NCBI GenBank assembly: GCA_963662175.1
Contig: OY759223.1
Coordinates: 25,273,460-25,337,459, forward strand
Origin: Aradus depressus
Taxonomy: Eukaryota > Arthropoda > Insecta > Hemiptera > Aradidae
Reading direction: 5' to 3'
Length of the DNA: 64,000 nucleotides
Positions 11,083 to 20,765 of the stretch are shown here, piece after piece; the first letter of the stretch is position 1, and each line of letters begins with the position of its first letter. The notes under the pieces are model-generated. The model was given only the letters and a program-made list of their open reading frames with translations. It searched no databases and was not told the DNA's origin. A program made the position numbers and the translations under genes.

Positions 11083-11329
11083 CTAGAAATCCAGGAATAG
11101 CTCCAAGTGGCATTACAAAAAGGCTCACAAGGAGATCAGCAACTGCCAAGGATAGAAGGAAGTAGTTTGTGACGTTGTGAAGCCGTCGATCGAGGTAAAC
11201 GGCAAGACAGACAAGGATGTTGCCCAGACCACCGGCTCCGATGAAGAGGAGTACAAACAGGAAGTTCCAGTCGTGGGAAGGGGCTGGATCTGGGGGTATG
11301 AGCTCCGCAGTTGTGGTCACATTGAGCAT
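11083..11329 (-). CDS. Aminergic GPCR exon, 5-HT2B-like (TM1-TM2)
   Basis: Encodes the N-terminus and first two membrane helices of a rhodopsin-family amine receptor, which couples binding of a neurotransmitter at the cell surface to G proteins. The frame starts at ATG 11329 and runs 82 codons plus one base. Residues 3-5 (NVT) are an N-glycosylation site. TM1 is about residues 22-46 with GN at 36-37 (N1.50). TM2 is about 56-80 with LAVAD at 61-65 (D2.50) followed by LLVSLFVMP. The linker DRRLHNVTNYF and the segment PLGAIPGFLG recall insect 5-HT2B-type receptors more than D2-like or 5-HT2A receptors, from family knowledge only. The exon ends CTAG|GTAATC, a phase-1 donor that splits a Gly codon. 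The remaining helices must lie at lower coordinates or outside the window, and none was recognised. It is the only convincing host gene part here. Confidence 0.85.
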
Positions 11330-11419
11330 CACCACTAGGATCACTGATCACCATTCACAACACTTATCACTGAGCACAATCACCACACCGGCATCACAAT
11401 CACCATCACCAGACACCAC
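11330..11419 (-). other. 5' untranslated part of receptor exon with acceptor
   Basis: Just upstream of exon base 11419 the minus strand reads 'atatgtgatttcag' before GTGG, a plausible 3' splice site. The 90 bases before the ATG contain no in-frame alternative ATG and are rich in GTGATTGTGATG-like words. So the coding exon is probably not the first exon of the transcript. A transcription start inside this stretch cannot be excluded. Confidence 0.45.
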
Positions 11420-11429
11420 CTGAAATCAC

Positions 11430-12126
11430 ATATGACTAGTATGAGAATATAATTTTTACATATACAAGTAGACTGATTATTGAAATGGGAATTAAGTTCA
11501 CCGGATTGAGGAGACCTGGGCTGAACTAAACTCTGTGTATTCTGTGAAGACTACTTTGGATGAAAAATGTAAATATAATCAAGATTATTTATGAATAATG
11601 TCTGCCACTCTTTCAAGCTTTAAAATTTGCCTAAAATACATGCATATAAACATTCTCCGCAAAACTTAATTTTACCTCAGATGAGTCAATTTTTCCTGAA
11701 TTATGGAAATTCAAGATTTACTCAGTATTAAGGAAGGAAGGATGCAAAAACAATATAAAACAAAGAATTTTTATTATTATTAATTTTTTAACAACAAAAA
11801 AGGCAAAATTTTACTTGTAACTTTTAATTAATTAAGAAAGTTATATTTTTTTCTCAATTTCCGAGAAAAATGTCACTTGCATGTGATTTTCTGTTTACTC
11901 TGGAGTGAAATTAATTATTTTTTTCTTAAATCTCATTTGAATACAATTTCTCAATCATGTTGTCTCGACTACGGCGTAGCTGTAGAGTTATTAGTTACAC
12001 GGAGGATATAGGCTATAATAAAAATGAAAATTCATTATTTCGATTTTGCTGAAAGATAATAGGTGTGGTCCTTATGCGCTTCTGTATCGATATATTCAAA
12101 GTCGAATCGGGCTTGTGTCCACAATG
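11430..12126. other. No gene recognised
   Basis: AT-rich DNA upstream of the receptor exon, presumably intron or 5' flank. No further exon or repeat end recognised. Confidence 0.4.
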
Positions 12127-12183
12127 TTAGTGGGCCATATGATCTCATAGTTAAAGCCCGGGCATGAGTCACGTTTAACTAAC
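12127..12183 (+). repeat. SINE 3' end scrap
   Basis: 'ccatatgatctcatagttaa' then 'agcccgggcatgagtcac' matches the last part of the SINE. Confidence 0.6.
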
Positions 12184-12250
12184 TTATAGTATATATGATA
12201 CTTAACATTTTCGCAAAGATATTGTGAAACACTTAATAAAATAATTACAA
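12184..12250 (+). repeat. Outer segment of ribozyme element, solo
   Basis: 'gatacttaacattttcgcaa' and 'gatattgtgaaacacttaat' match the unpaired outer segment of the ribozyme elements at 50953, 48915 and (inverted) 52285. The inverted arms and ribozymes are missing. Confidence 0.55.
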
Positions 12251-12414
12251 ATTTTAAAAAATCCCCGACACAATCAAAACAATTTTTTGTTAATTTTTTT
12301 TTTATTGAAACCTTGGTGGAGAGTTTAGGGGGGGGGGGGGGCTTATAAACATTTGAGCTCAAACTCCAAGACTCTAGCCGTAATAGAGGCCGAGATCCCT
12401 ACACAGGCTCTGAT

Positions 12415-12625
12415 GAAACCTGAATATCTTGGAGACGGCATACCCGATTTCCACCAAACATGGCTAAGAACCATCGCAAATAACAGCTTTTGAAACAAAA
12501 AAAACGCTTTGAAATCGGTTCAGCAGTCTTGGAGCTACAATTCCAAAGACAGAAACACACGCACAGAGTCTTCAAACTTATAACACCCCTCCTTTTGCTC
12601 GGGGATTAATAATAATAAATAAAAA
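12415..12625 (+). repeat. LINE 3'-end-like segment
   Basis: Contains 'gaaatcggttcagcagtctt' followed by 'acacacgcacagagtc', 'taacacccctccttttgctc' and a short AAT-type tail. This arrangement recalls 3' untranslated ends of RTE-type non-LTR elements in insect genomes. No coding part remains, so the class is tentative. Confidence 0.35.
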
Positions 12626-12702
12626 TGAATCTTTTTTTAAAATATTGTCTATTTTACAAAATATATAAAAGGGGAAGTAAAAACGATTATGAGAAATATA
12701 GG

Positions 12703-13046
12703 TTAGGTTAGGTTTTATGACACATGCCCGGGCTTTAACTACGAGGTCATATCGCCTACTACCAGAGCGCTCTTTCGTCACTCTGGTGGACATGAGCCCG
12801 ACTCTACTGTGGGAGTCCTAAATTTTGCCTACCCTAAATTTTTATTCACCTAGGGTAGGGGTCTTTAACGAGTACCTGACATCGTACAGGCTCGGGACCA
12901 TCGCTTAACGTCCCATCCGAAGGACGGCGTGCTTAAGTTTATTTTACCTCCCAGATAAAATAAACTAAGGGCCTCGGTCGGGTTACGAACCCACGACCTT
13001 GAGCTCAGAAGGCAAGTACGCATACCACTGAGCTACCGGCGCCCTC
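12703..13046 (-). repeat. SINE, full length
   Basis: Complete reversed copy. The telomere-like tail 'ggttaggttaggtt' is at 12703, the palindromic 'agagcgctct' is near 12765, box B is 'gggttacgaaccc' (one change) and box A 'gagctaccgg' is at the right end. Confidence 0.9.
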
Positions 13047-13505
13047 TATGAGAAATATATATAATTTGTAATATTGTTACAAAGATGGAGCTTGCCCGGT
13101 CATTCATTGGATTATCAATGAATACATGAAATGACTTATTATCACACATAAATGATTCAGTTCGTAACAACATTATATCATTATCAAATAAACAAATTTA
13201 TTGTCAATAATCATCAATGTGACATGATAATTGCACGTATGAATAAATAATTCTATCTCCCATTGTTACCTTAGACTGATGTCCAAATACATATTTGTCT
13301 AATGGATAAATTTTCGCCCATCAATAAATTGTACAAGCTGACATCAATTTAAAATATACGCCCAATCCTTTTAATTTCCAGGTTCCCTTAAACTATGAGG
13401 CCAAAAATAATTGACAATTGTTAATACTGTTATTTTATTCATGGACAATGAATACAAAAATTATTCAGTTATTCAATGAATTAATGAAGAATTTTTTTAT
13501 CTCCC
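13047..13505. other. No gene recognised
   Basis: AT-rich sequence with many short ATTCATTG/CAATGAAT words. No coding or element ends recognised. Confidence 0.4.
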
Positions 13506-13624
13506 CCAGTTTAGGGGAAATTTTGTAATCGCTCAGAAATTCTAAATTGAATTATCCACATAAATTCATGTATTCCAACCCCATTCTTCCACAAATAAAA
13601 ACAGAAATTTATGTTACTCAGTTA

Positions 13625-13667
13625 TACCTGGAATTTAACTATGAGGTCATATCGCCTACTACCAGAA
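13625..13667 (-). repeat. SINE scrap
   Basis: 'ttaactatgaggtcatatcg' then 'cctactaccaga' only. U-like fragments lie around it (for example 'taggggaaattttgtaatcg' at about 13512). Confidence 0.55.
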
Positions 13668-14298
13668 ATGTGTTCGCTCTAACTGACGTGTTAAACTTGT
13701 TTTAAACTTTCTTCTGGAACTTTAGATATTTTTTTAAGACCTTTTTCGGAAATTACTGTAGAAATCAAAATTTAGTAGCTCCAGCTATAATTTCTATAGG
13801 AAATGTGGTAAATTTTATGATTATTATTTAATCATTAATTTTTATTATTATTCAAATCAGGAAAAATATCCGGAAGTCGATTGGTTTCGGAGGAAAAGCG
13901 AAAACTTAATTGATTAATTCGATTATTTTCGCGATTTTTTAAAAAATAGAGGTTTAGTTATTGGATAATCACCTAAGATTTTCCTAAATACCTATTGGAT
14001 GAACCTGATTAATTGGCCCAATGAACTGAGGATGTGAAGGGACTAGGCCGGGCTACGGTGTGTGGTAGTTTTAGTGATCCTGGCAGTACAGACAGCTCTA
14101 AAAGCTAATCCTCGTATCCCAATGTCCACCTTGATTAGACTCACCAGATAATCCACTACCCCCCTTTTAAGCTTAAGTTATCCATTGGCGCCTGTCGAAT
14201 TAATAAATAATAAAACAAACTTCTTTTTTATGAAATATTTTCTATTCCACAAAAAAAAAAAAAAAAAATTGGTGCATCACCGGATATGTACTTCCGCA

Positions 14299-14795
14299 CA
14301 GTGGCGTAAGCGATGCCAATGCAAACAATGCGGTCGCATTGGGGCCCTTTCCAATTCAGTACTCTAAGGATTTATCCGAATCCTTATTTCACGAGTTACT
14401 GCTTTTCGTGAAAACTTTAAGGCCCGAAATTTTGAAGATCAGCACCATCAGAGAATTGGCTGAACTGGCAATAGTCAAGTTCTACCATATGACAAGTAAC
14501 TATCCCGAGGTTTGTTCGCTATTGGTTTTGTTTTTGACGATCCCGGTGACGGTGGCAACAGCAGAGAGAAGTTTTTCGAAGGATGTTTCCATGGATGTTT
14601 CCAAACTGATAGATGTATTTGCTTCAGCAAAATCGAGAAAGAAAAAAATTTAATTTCAAACTTTTCTTGTTTTTCTTTTTTCCACCTGTAATGTGTAGTA
14701 AATTTTCATGTTTTAAATGTAAAAAATTAAATTCAGGGGAGGGGGCCCTCTACCAACGCTTGCATTCGGGCCCAAATTCTCTAGCTACGCTACTG
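14299..14795 (+). mobile_element. hAT deletion derivative with 8-bp TSD
   Basis: Starts CAGTGGCGTAAGCG and ends CTAGCTACGCTACTG, whose complement begins CAGTAGCGTAGC, so the ends are inverted. They are flanked by the exact 8-bp duplication CTTCCGCA (14291-14298 and 14796-14803). The 497-bp body keeps part of the transposase C-terminus (see 14339-14653). The target was a U-type repeat ('catcaccggatatgta' to the left). Confidence 0.85.
14339..14653 (+). pseudogene. hAT transposase C-terminal remnant
   Basis: The frame encodes part of a hAT transposase C-terminal (dimerisation) region of the type found in zinc-finger MYM-type-1-like hAT proteins. Residues about 22-65 resemble the helical segment before the dimerisation block. 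The signature LFLTIPVTVATAERSFSK sits at about residues 64-81. The strand-and-helix segment that normally follows is mostly deleted, and the reading resumes at LIDVFASAKSRKKK, typical of the protein end. The DDE catalytic residues and BED finger are absent. It lies entirely between matched hAT ends, so it is the leftover coding part of that transposon. Non-functional. Confidence 0.8.
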
Positions 14796-14817
14796 CTTCC
14801 GCATCACGAATTTTGTT

Positions 14818-14975
14818 ATTGGAATTATTGGAATATAATAATATATAATAATAATGATGTATAATATAATAATATATATATATATTAATACATATATACA
14901 TATATAATATAATATATATATATATAACGATATATAATAATATTTAATAATATTCTAATAATTGCAGTTATTGGA
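14818..14975. repeat. AT-rich low-complexity tract
   Basis: Nearly pure A/T built from 'tataataatatata' words. Confidence 0.8.
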
Positions 14976-15041
14976 ATTTTGCGTAGAGCGCTTTCTACCC
15001 CTCCTTCGATACTTTTTATTTACTTTTGTGCTCCCTCGGCT

Positions 15042-15445
15042 TTACGAAGTATAGGGGAAGTTATGTAATCGATCAAAATTTCGAGGCGTCGTTTCTGGCA
15101 TCCTAGTAGAATGTATTCACGAAAAATATTATGTGTATTCAGAACCCTCTTTTAGAAGGGAGTCTAAACACAAAAACACTAATAACTGCCGTTGTAATGA
15201 ATTTATTTAATATGAATGTGATACATTTCATATGTAAATTCAGAGCATTTTAAGGAGGACACCTGTTAATTTTCAGCAAAGGAAGGGGCTCAACTCAAAA
15301 ATCCTAATACTGTCAATTTAATGTATGTATCGACACAAAATATAGTAGGATTCAGAAGCCATTATGTTAGTCAAATATTGTGTTTGGAGGGAGAGTGTAA
15401 ACGTTATTGATTAATTCTTGATGATTCACCGATTTTTTTTTAATT
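15042..15445 (+). repeat. U-family repeat, near full length
   Basis: Head 'gtataggggaagttatgtaa' at 15050. It then carries the recurring internal blocks ('gaatttatttaatatgaat', 'aaggaggacacctgttaatt', 'ctgtcaatttaatgtatgta') and the tail 'ttaattcttgatgattcacc' at about 15410. About 400 bp from head to tail, which I take as the shortest complete form in the window. Confidence 0.65.
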
Positions 15446-15449
15446 TGTC

Positions 15450-15954
15450 ACTTATATATTTTCTTTATTTTAATATATTATTGACACCTTAAATATTTGT
15501 AAATTTTCAGTTAAGGCAGGATTTCCTCACAGGACAATATATAAGTTAAAAATGTTCTTTTATTTTTTTTTTATTTTACAATAAATTTGCGTTTTCCTAG
15601 TGGCTTTTTATTTAGGTGGGAAATTTTATTTTTACAGGTACCCAAAATTTACCAAATTAGGTAGCCAAGTGTCTTTTTTGAAAATTTTCTGTGGCAAATG
15701 GTTATAAAATCTTCAAAAATATAACTATGTAGAGAAGTCGAATTTCAAAAGTTTTTCAGGAGGATTTATTTAGTCCATTTAGTTTGTTGAACAAGCAGTG
15801 GAGCTAGATTAGTTTAATCCCCTTGAGAGTCATCCCCAGAGCTAAAACCACGTCTCAACTATAAACGACAGAGCCCCGCCGAGACAAACTAATGATCAGT
15901 ATTGACGACACAGTTTTGAAGGGCGGCGTATATGTTCTAGTGTTAACAATAACA
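15450..15954. other. No gene recognised
   Basis: AT-rich DNA. A short piece near 15820-15890 ('gagtcatccccagagctaaa') is unassigned. Confidence 0.4.
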
Positions 15955-16360
15955 TATTACATATCGTCAGTATCTGTTATTTTGTTTATAGTGACCAGAA
16001 GAAAGGACATGGATTGTCTCGAAATATTGTCAAAAAAAGAAGACATCTCTGAAAAAAAAATGCCTGAAAAAATCAACACAATATGTGTTAACCTAATATT
16101 ATAGGAGACAAGAAAAACTATTTTCCATTAAAAAATTTAAGAAAAACTAAACTTCTCTGAGATGTTGATTTTTTCCAGAGGATTCTTTTTTCTTCTTTTT
16201 TGACTATATTTCGGGACATTTCCACGTCCTTTCTTCTGGTCACTATGAACAAAATAACAGATATTGACGAACGTTCGTAGTGACCAGAAAAAAAGACGTG
16301 AAAGTGTCCCGAAATATGTATTGTCAAAAAAAGAAGACACGTCTGGAAAAAATGCCGGAA
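15955..16360. repeat. Three class-5 ribozyme-like units, + - +
   Basis: Three copies of a unit reading 'gtgaccagaagaaa', G/A-rich stem, 'tcccgaaatattgtc', then 'gaagacatctctg': plus at about 15988-16065, minus at about 16160-16252, plus at about 16276-16360. The order matches a hammerhead core, but the invariant U4 of CUGANGA is A in all three (CAGAAGA, or CAGAAAA in the third). They are expected to be inactive. Confidence 0.55.
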
Positions 16361-16379
16361 AAAATCAACAATATTGTCT

Positions 16380-16697
16380 ATTTCACAAGATATATAATAT
16401 ATATGGGAGCATCTTCAGCCACGACTTAAGAAATACGGTACATTTTAGGTGTGTATTGCAGAATGGATTTAAGAGCTATGACAGGACACACCTACACAAT
16501 ATGGGCATCGCTAGAAGCCCTCTGTGCAGGAAATATGGCGAGGAAAATGAGACTCCGGTTCATATTCTAAGCCAGTGTAAGACACTAGACAGCAGGAGAT
16601 TTTACTGCTTTGGGTCTGCCGTAACGGAACCTAAGCTAGTATTGGAGGGAACCTGCAGCAGAATCCTAGACTTTATTAAAGATACAGGGCTGCTGTA
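16380..16697 (+). pseudogene. R1-like LINE ORF2 C-terminus, remnant
   Basis: From about 16429 the frame gives a C-terminal non-LTR ORF2 tail: 'HLHNMGIARSPLCRKY' followed by a zinc-knuckle-like C-x2-Y-x9-H-x4-C block, then 'RILDFIKDTGLL' and a stop at 16696. The usual second Cys of the knuckle is Tyr. This pattern is typical of R1/I-type LINE C-termini in insects. The reverse transcriptase domain is missing, and the left side abuts a decayed class-1 ribozyme arm ('ttcagccacgacttaag'). Confidence 0.6.
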
Positions 16698-16699
16698 GG

Positions 16700-16974
16700 G
16701 ACCAACACATAGGGCATACAATAGGCCTACTCTGGCCTCGGTGATACTATCAGGTGTGTATTTATCATTTTACAACAGAACTAGCTCGAATTAGTCGAGT
16801 ATTTGATACTTATCATGGTGACCAGTGACGGATTTACAGTTTTGGGGGGCCTCAGAGCTTTTTGAGGCCTCCCAAAAAAATATTAGGTGAGGTAAACCAA
16901 AAATAAATATATTTATATAAAATATACAATATTTTATTGAAACATTTCTAAAACTTTGCTTCACTTTATTCTAT
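16700..16974. other. No gene recognised
   Basis: Short stretch after the LINE remnant. 'ggggggcctcagagc' near 16845 resembles the edge of a hAT-type element, but no partner end is visible. Confidence 0.3.
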
Positions 16975-17196
16975 TCTTATAGCAAAATTTAATGCAAATT
17001 CTCTGATCCATCCATCGTACCAAAACATATGTAACCTCTTTGACAGCTGACAGCAGACTAAACATCCGGTTTGGCTAACAATGTACAGATACTTTTCAGA
17101 CATGTTTACCAACACAACGAAAAAATTGCGCGAATCGGACTAATACAACCCGCGAAATTACAAAATTCCCGTTACTTTTTGAACACACCTCGTATT
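16975..17196 (-). mobile_element. mariner 5' end, solo
   Basis: On the minus strand it starts TACGAGGTGTGTTCAAAAAG, a mariner-type terminal inverted repeat with TA in front. It continues into leader-like sequence ('tttcgcgggttgtattagtc', 'gttggtaaacatgtctg'). No transposase frame follows and the partner terminus is absent. Confidence 0.55.
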
Positions 17197-17454
17197 GAGG
17201 CTAGGTTCTATTTTCCCAAGTTGACTTGCGAGAATCACATCTGTCTCCACTCTCTGACTCTCACACCACCCCAGCTCTTGGAACATATCACACTGAAAGG
17301 AAAGTTTAGTTCTTATTAAGATAAGGGGGTGGTCCCAAGGCACATCTTTAACCTGCACTCCTTCGTACCTAGAGATAAAAAAAAGTCTGCGGTGAATCAC
17401 CGCTCTCCCACAAAAACCAACCGACCCTTTTGACTAAAAATCAGTAGTTGATTT

Positions 17455-17875
17455 ACGAGGGGTGATCAAAAAGTTCCAGGACTTTTTGGATTGCGCACCA
17501 ATGGAGCGTCGAAGCTGCTACGGTTGGTAGCATGAGTTGTCCTGAGCTCAGCTGTTTTTGTAGATTCTCTACAACATACGTCAAATGAATCAAAAAGAAG
17601 AGCAACGCGTTTGTGTGAAGGTGGGTAAAACTTTTACAGAAAGTTTTTCAGATGTTACCAAGAGGCTTTTGGTCATGAGTGGTGCAAGAGGTTCAAGGAC
17701 GGATATCGTCACCAAGACAATCCTCGTTTAGGACGCCCATCAACTTCGAATGACGACGATCATGTTGCCAGAGTGAACGTTCTCGTGCAATCAAATCGTC
17801 GACTAAACATCCGTGAAATGGCAGAGTCCCTGAGACATTTGCGCGAGGCTATGAGGAGGAATATACGAGTTTTCC
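17455..17875 (+). pseudogene. mariner transposase, broken and internally deleted
   Basis: Begins with a mariner-type end (ACGAGGGGTGATCAAAAAG), then an ATG frame at 17587 (MNQKEEQRVCVKVGKTFTES). A frameshift follows. The second frame reads FKDGYRHQDNPRLGRPSTS and VLVQSNRRLNIREMAESL, the conserved N-terminal helix-turn-helix region of the mariner (Mos1-like) family. Directly after MAESL the frame jumps to LRHLREAMRR, a motif that in intact proteins lies near the catalytic C-terminal part. The DDD region has therefore been deleted between them. The right end merges into a U repeat at about 17865. Confidence 0.75.
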
Positions 17876-18015
17876 GACCTCCAAATTCCAATTGTATAAA
17901 AAAAAAAATCTGTGTGTGTGTGTCTGTGAACACTATGACTCCCGATAGAATGAATGTATCGACACCACCTATCGATTTTCCTATTATGGTGCTAAAATTT
18001 CAAAAGTGTAATTCC
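17876..18015 (+). repeat. U-family repeat fragment
   Basis: Head-side piece: 'gttttccgacctccaaattcc', then 'gaacactatgactcccgata' and 'gaatgaatgtatcgacacc'. Confidence 0.6.
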
Positions 18016-18480
18016 GTGAGCTTAACCGGAGATCATTTTTTTAATTCACTGATATTTCTCTCGTCTTGTTAAGGTTCATTAATTAAAAATTTCATTAAAC
18101 CAACAGACCAGACAGAAATAGAATTTCCTATGTAATTGTTCCTTAAATTGTGGGATTGTACAATAGTGTAGATCGTGAAAGGTGGGTCATGTCGTTTTTC
18201 AGGTCCGTTTGCCTGCCTTAAGAGGGCATTTGACCTGGAGACCTAAAAGCTTGGGGGATTGAATCCGCTTCAATTTAGGATTTCATTAGGAGACAAGGAC
18301 CAAATTAAATATTAAAGTGAAGATGTCATTTAGGGGTGGAGGAAAGAAGCAAAGAACAAGCTTTATTTTGTAAAGAAAAAAAAAAAAAAAACAAAGCCTA
18401 CACAAATGGCTCCAAAAACCCGGCTAAATCTAAATGAAGAAATTCCTTCAAAAACAATTAAATTAATTATTTAAATATTG
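18016..18480. other. No gene recognised
   Basis: Unassigned DNA with a poly-A tract near 18375. Confidence 0.4.
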
Positions 18481-18483
18481 ATA

Positions 18484-18849
18484 AAAAAACTTATTTTTAC
18501 TCGACAGAAAGGCAACCCTTAATCTAACCAATAGACTCCTCATAAACAAGCTTCTGTTGCGGCCAATTATAACGTATGCATGCCCAGTGTGGGCCATTCT
18601 TGCAAGCAATACCAGTTGAGAACTCTTCAAGTGCCCCAAAACGAATGCCTTAGATTGGTTGGTAGCTACTCGAGGGACACCTCCATCCTCCAAATCCATG
18701 AACACCTAAATGTTGAGCTCCTTCTGGACTACTTAATAAATTTCAGTAAAAACTTGTTACTTAAGTGTGACACAAATCAAAACGTTTTGGTAAAGAAAAT
18801 AGGGAAAACTCATGGAGAGAATCACAAAAATATCCGTTCACGATTTTAA
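18484..18849 (+). pseudogene. Jockey/CR1-like LINE RT C-terminus, remnant
   Basis: Two frames joined by a frameshift near 18605 encode the segment just after the RT palm. The first contains 'RLLINKLLLRPIITYACPVW', a hallmark of Jockey/CR1-type ORF2. The second gives 'LQVPQNECLRLV' (cf. LQxFQNKxLR), 'IHEHLNVELLLDYL' and ends at a stop at 18847. It differs in sequence from the Jockey copies at 27125-28456 and 60057-61754, so it represents another family. The following AT-rich 200 bp may be its 3' untranslated region. The catalytic YADD part is missing. Confidence 0.7.
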
Positions 18850-19468
18850 ATTTTAATCTCAGTTTTTGAATGTTTATTGATTTGTTTTCTATTCATTTCA
18901 GTTACTTTGTATTTTTTTCCATTTTTTTGTTAAGTTTTTAAAATTTTTGAGCTGTAGCATTGTTTTTAATTTAACTGATTATTTTTGATTTGTATTTAGT
19001 GTATAAGGGTAATGGTTAAGGAACCTTATTGTAGAATTGTATCTCTGTAAACTCTTCTTATTATTTTTGCAAATTCAGAATCTTTATATATTAAATATTG
19101 GCAGGTTCACTCGACGTTGCCCGTTTCTAACTTAGAGTAAAATGATTCTAGAAACATTTTTTTACTTTCTTACACCTATAGTATAATAGTTGTGCGAAAA
19201 ACCAAATTCGAGTTTTCAACGAATTTTCATGGATTCAAGGTCCACTGAATACGTTTTACTACCAGAGCGCTCTTTCGTCACTCTGTTGGATCTGAAACCC
19301 GACTGTACTGTGGGAATCCTAAATTTTTGCCTACCCTACATTTTTATTCACCTAGGGCAGGGGTCTTTAACGAGTACCTGACATCATACAGGCTTGTGAT
19401 CATCGCTTAATATCCAATCCGAAGGTCGGCGTGCTTAAGTTTATTTTACCTCCCAGATAAATTAAACT

Positions 19469-20376
19469 AATAAAACTAAACCAGATAAATAAAACGTTGC
19501 TATTACAAGCTCAAAGAGCGGCCCTCCTCAGGGTTACCAAGGCCTACCGAACAGTTTCCACGGCTGCGCTGCAGGTGCTGGCGGGGGCTCCTCCCATAGA
19601 CCTAGTCTTGGATGGAGCCGTCGCCTCGTACTTATGCAGACGCGGCTTACCACTGGAAGCAAACACGGACGTGGCCTTGCGTCAAGCCTTAGAGGAGGGG
19701 ATGCAAGGACAGGCGAGACCGGAGCGCGTGAGGGGCATTGTCCAGGAATGGATTGTGGAAAGATGGCAACGGCGTTGGGCGCAATCGACAGATGGCCGAA
19801 CCACCTTCGCCTATTTCTCGAGCGTCCGGACGCTCCTTGACTCTCCATGGATACAACCAGACCACTGGATGTCACAGGTGCTATCAGGTCACGGCGACTT
19901 CAGCGCCAAGATCTTCTTCTTTAAGAGGAAGAACAGCCCTGCCTGCTCGTGTGGCGGCGTCGAGACTGCGGAACACGTAGTCCTTGAATGCCCGCTATAC
20001 GACGGGCCTAGGGCGGCGCTGATTCGCCGGACAGGATCGTACCTGGGACTGAACCTGCCGGGACTGATGACGGAGGCTGGCTACCCGGCCTTTGGTCGGT
20101 TCGTCTCTTCCTGGCGAAAAATTAAGAAAGCCTTCTAACCCGGTGCCGGGGGCCCCGCCGACAGCCAACAGGCGCAGCGGTGGCTGCCCCCGGCTCCGGA
20201 AGATAGGCAGAAGAGAACCCACCGAAGAATCTCGAGCTCACTCGGCGCAATGAGGCGTTGAGGAACCAATGACTACTGCGAACCGTAGCCATCGAGCCGG
20301 TCCACAACGGACAAATAGGGTGATGTGACCGACCCCCTCTCAAAAAATAAAAAAAAAATAAAATAAAAAAAAAAAA
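19469..20376 (+). mobile_element. R1-like non-LTR retrotransposon, 5' truncated
   Basis: Insertion of 908 bp flanked by an exact 14-bp duplication AGATAAATTAAACT (19455-19468 and 20377-20390), ending in an A-rich tail (about 20340-20376). It holds the ORF2 C-terminus and a GC-rich 3' untranslated region. Its GC content is far above that of the surrounding DNA. Severe 5' truncation and the A-tail fit target-primed reverse transcription. Confidence 0.88.
19497..20138 (+). pseudogene. R1-like ORF2 C-terminal domain
   Basis: Open frame of about 213 codons without an ATG at its start, so it is a truncated ORF2, not a gene. It opens with 'QRAALLRVTKAYRTVSTAAL' and 'VLAGAPPIDLVL', the characteristic post-RT segment of R1-clade ORF2 proteins. 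Residues 151-166 carry a zinc knuckle C-x-C-x7-H-x4-C (CSCGGVETAEHVVLEC). The end is basic (SSWRKIKKAF) before a TAA at 20136-20138. The RT and endonuclease domains are lost to 5' truncation. The frame is otherwise uninterrupted, which points to a fairly recent insertion. Confidence 0.8.
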
Positions 20377-20529
20377 AGATAAATTAAACTGAGGGCCTCG
20401 GTCGGGTTTCGAACCCACGATGTTGAGCTCAGAAGGCAAGCACGCATATCACTGAGCTACCGGCGCCTTCTTATTAGTATGGATATTTATTTTAGTTAAA
20501 TTATATTTTCGAATGAATGTATTATTTGG

Positions 20530-20765
20530 ATGTATATACCTCATATCCCTCACTCTTTGAACTATTAGCTAGTGATTCTTTAGACTCCACGATGTATGGA
20601 TGGGGTAAGCCCGTTTTATTTTATTTTCGTTTTTTTTTCTTACTCTGTATGCTTTAGTTACTTTCCCATGTTTATATCTTATATGTATTCATAAATGTGC
20701 CACTGATGATGACGCAGTTACATTGAAAACCAGTTGTATGAAAGAATTATCCAAATAGGTTAATT
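20530..20765 (+). repeat. Ribozyme-class-3 element, decayed
   Basis: Shares order and sequence with 25090-25330 ('ttactctgta', 'gctttag', then the core). The core CTGATGA at 20703-20709 and GAAA at 20725-20728 are intact. Stem II pairs poorly (GACGC against ACATT), and the palindromic stem III is mutated (accagt for accggt). Confidence 0.55.

Larger units (their letters stand above)
19240..20468 (-). repeat. SINE split by an R1-like LINE
   Basis: Reversed SINE. The left piece 19240-19468 begins at 'ttactaccagagcgctcttt', so the tail is missing. The right piece 20377-20468 carries box B 'gggtttcgaaccc' and box A 'gagctaccgg'. The two are separated by the LINE insertion. Confidence 0.88.

Noticed and set aside
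11136..11423. Other open frames overlapping the receptor exon on both strands
   Set aside because: They lack the GN and LAxxD helix signatures. The called frame has both plus fitting splice sites.
14185..14367. 60-codon frame before the hAT element
   Set aside because: It crosses the hAT boundary and target duplication and has poly-lysine from poly-A.
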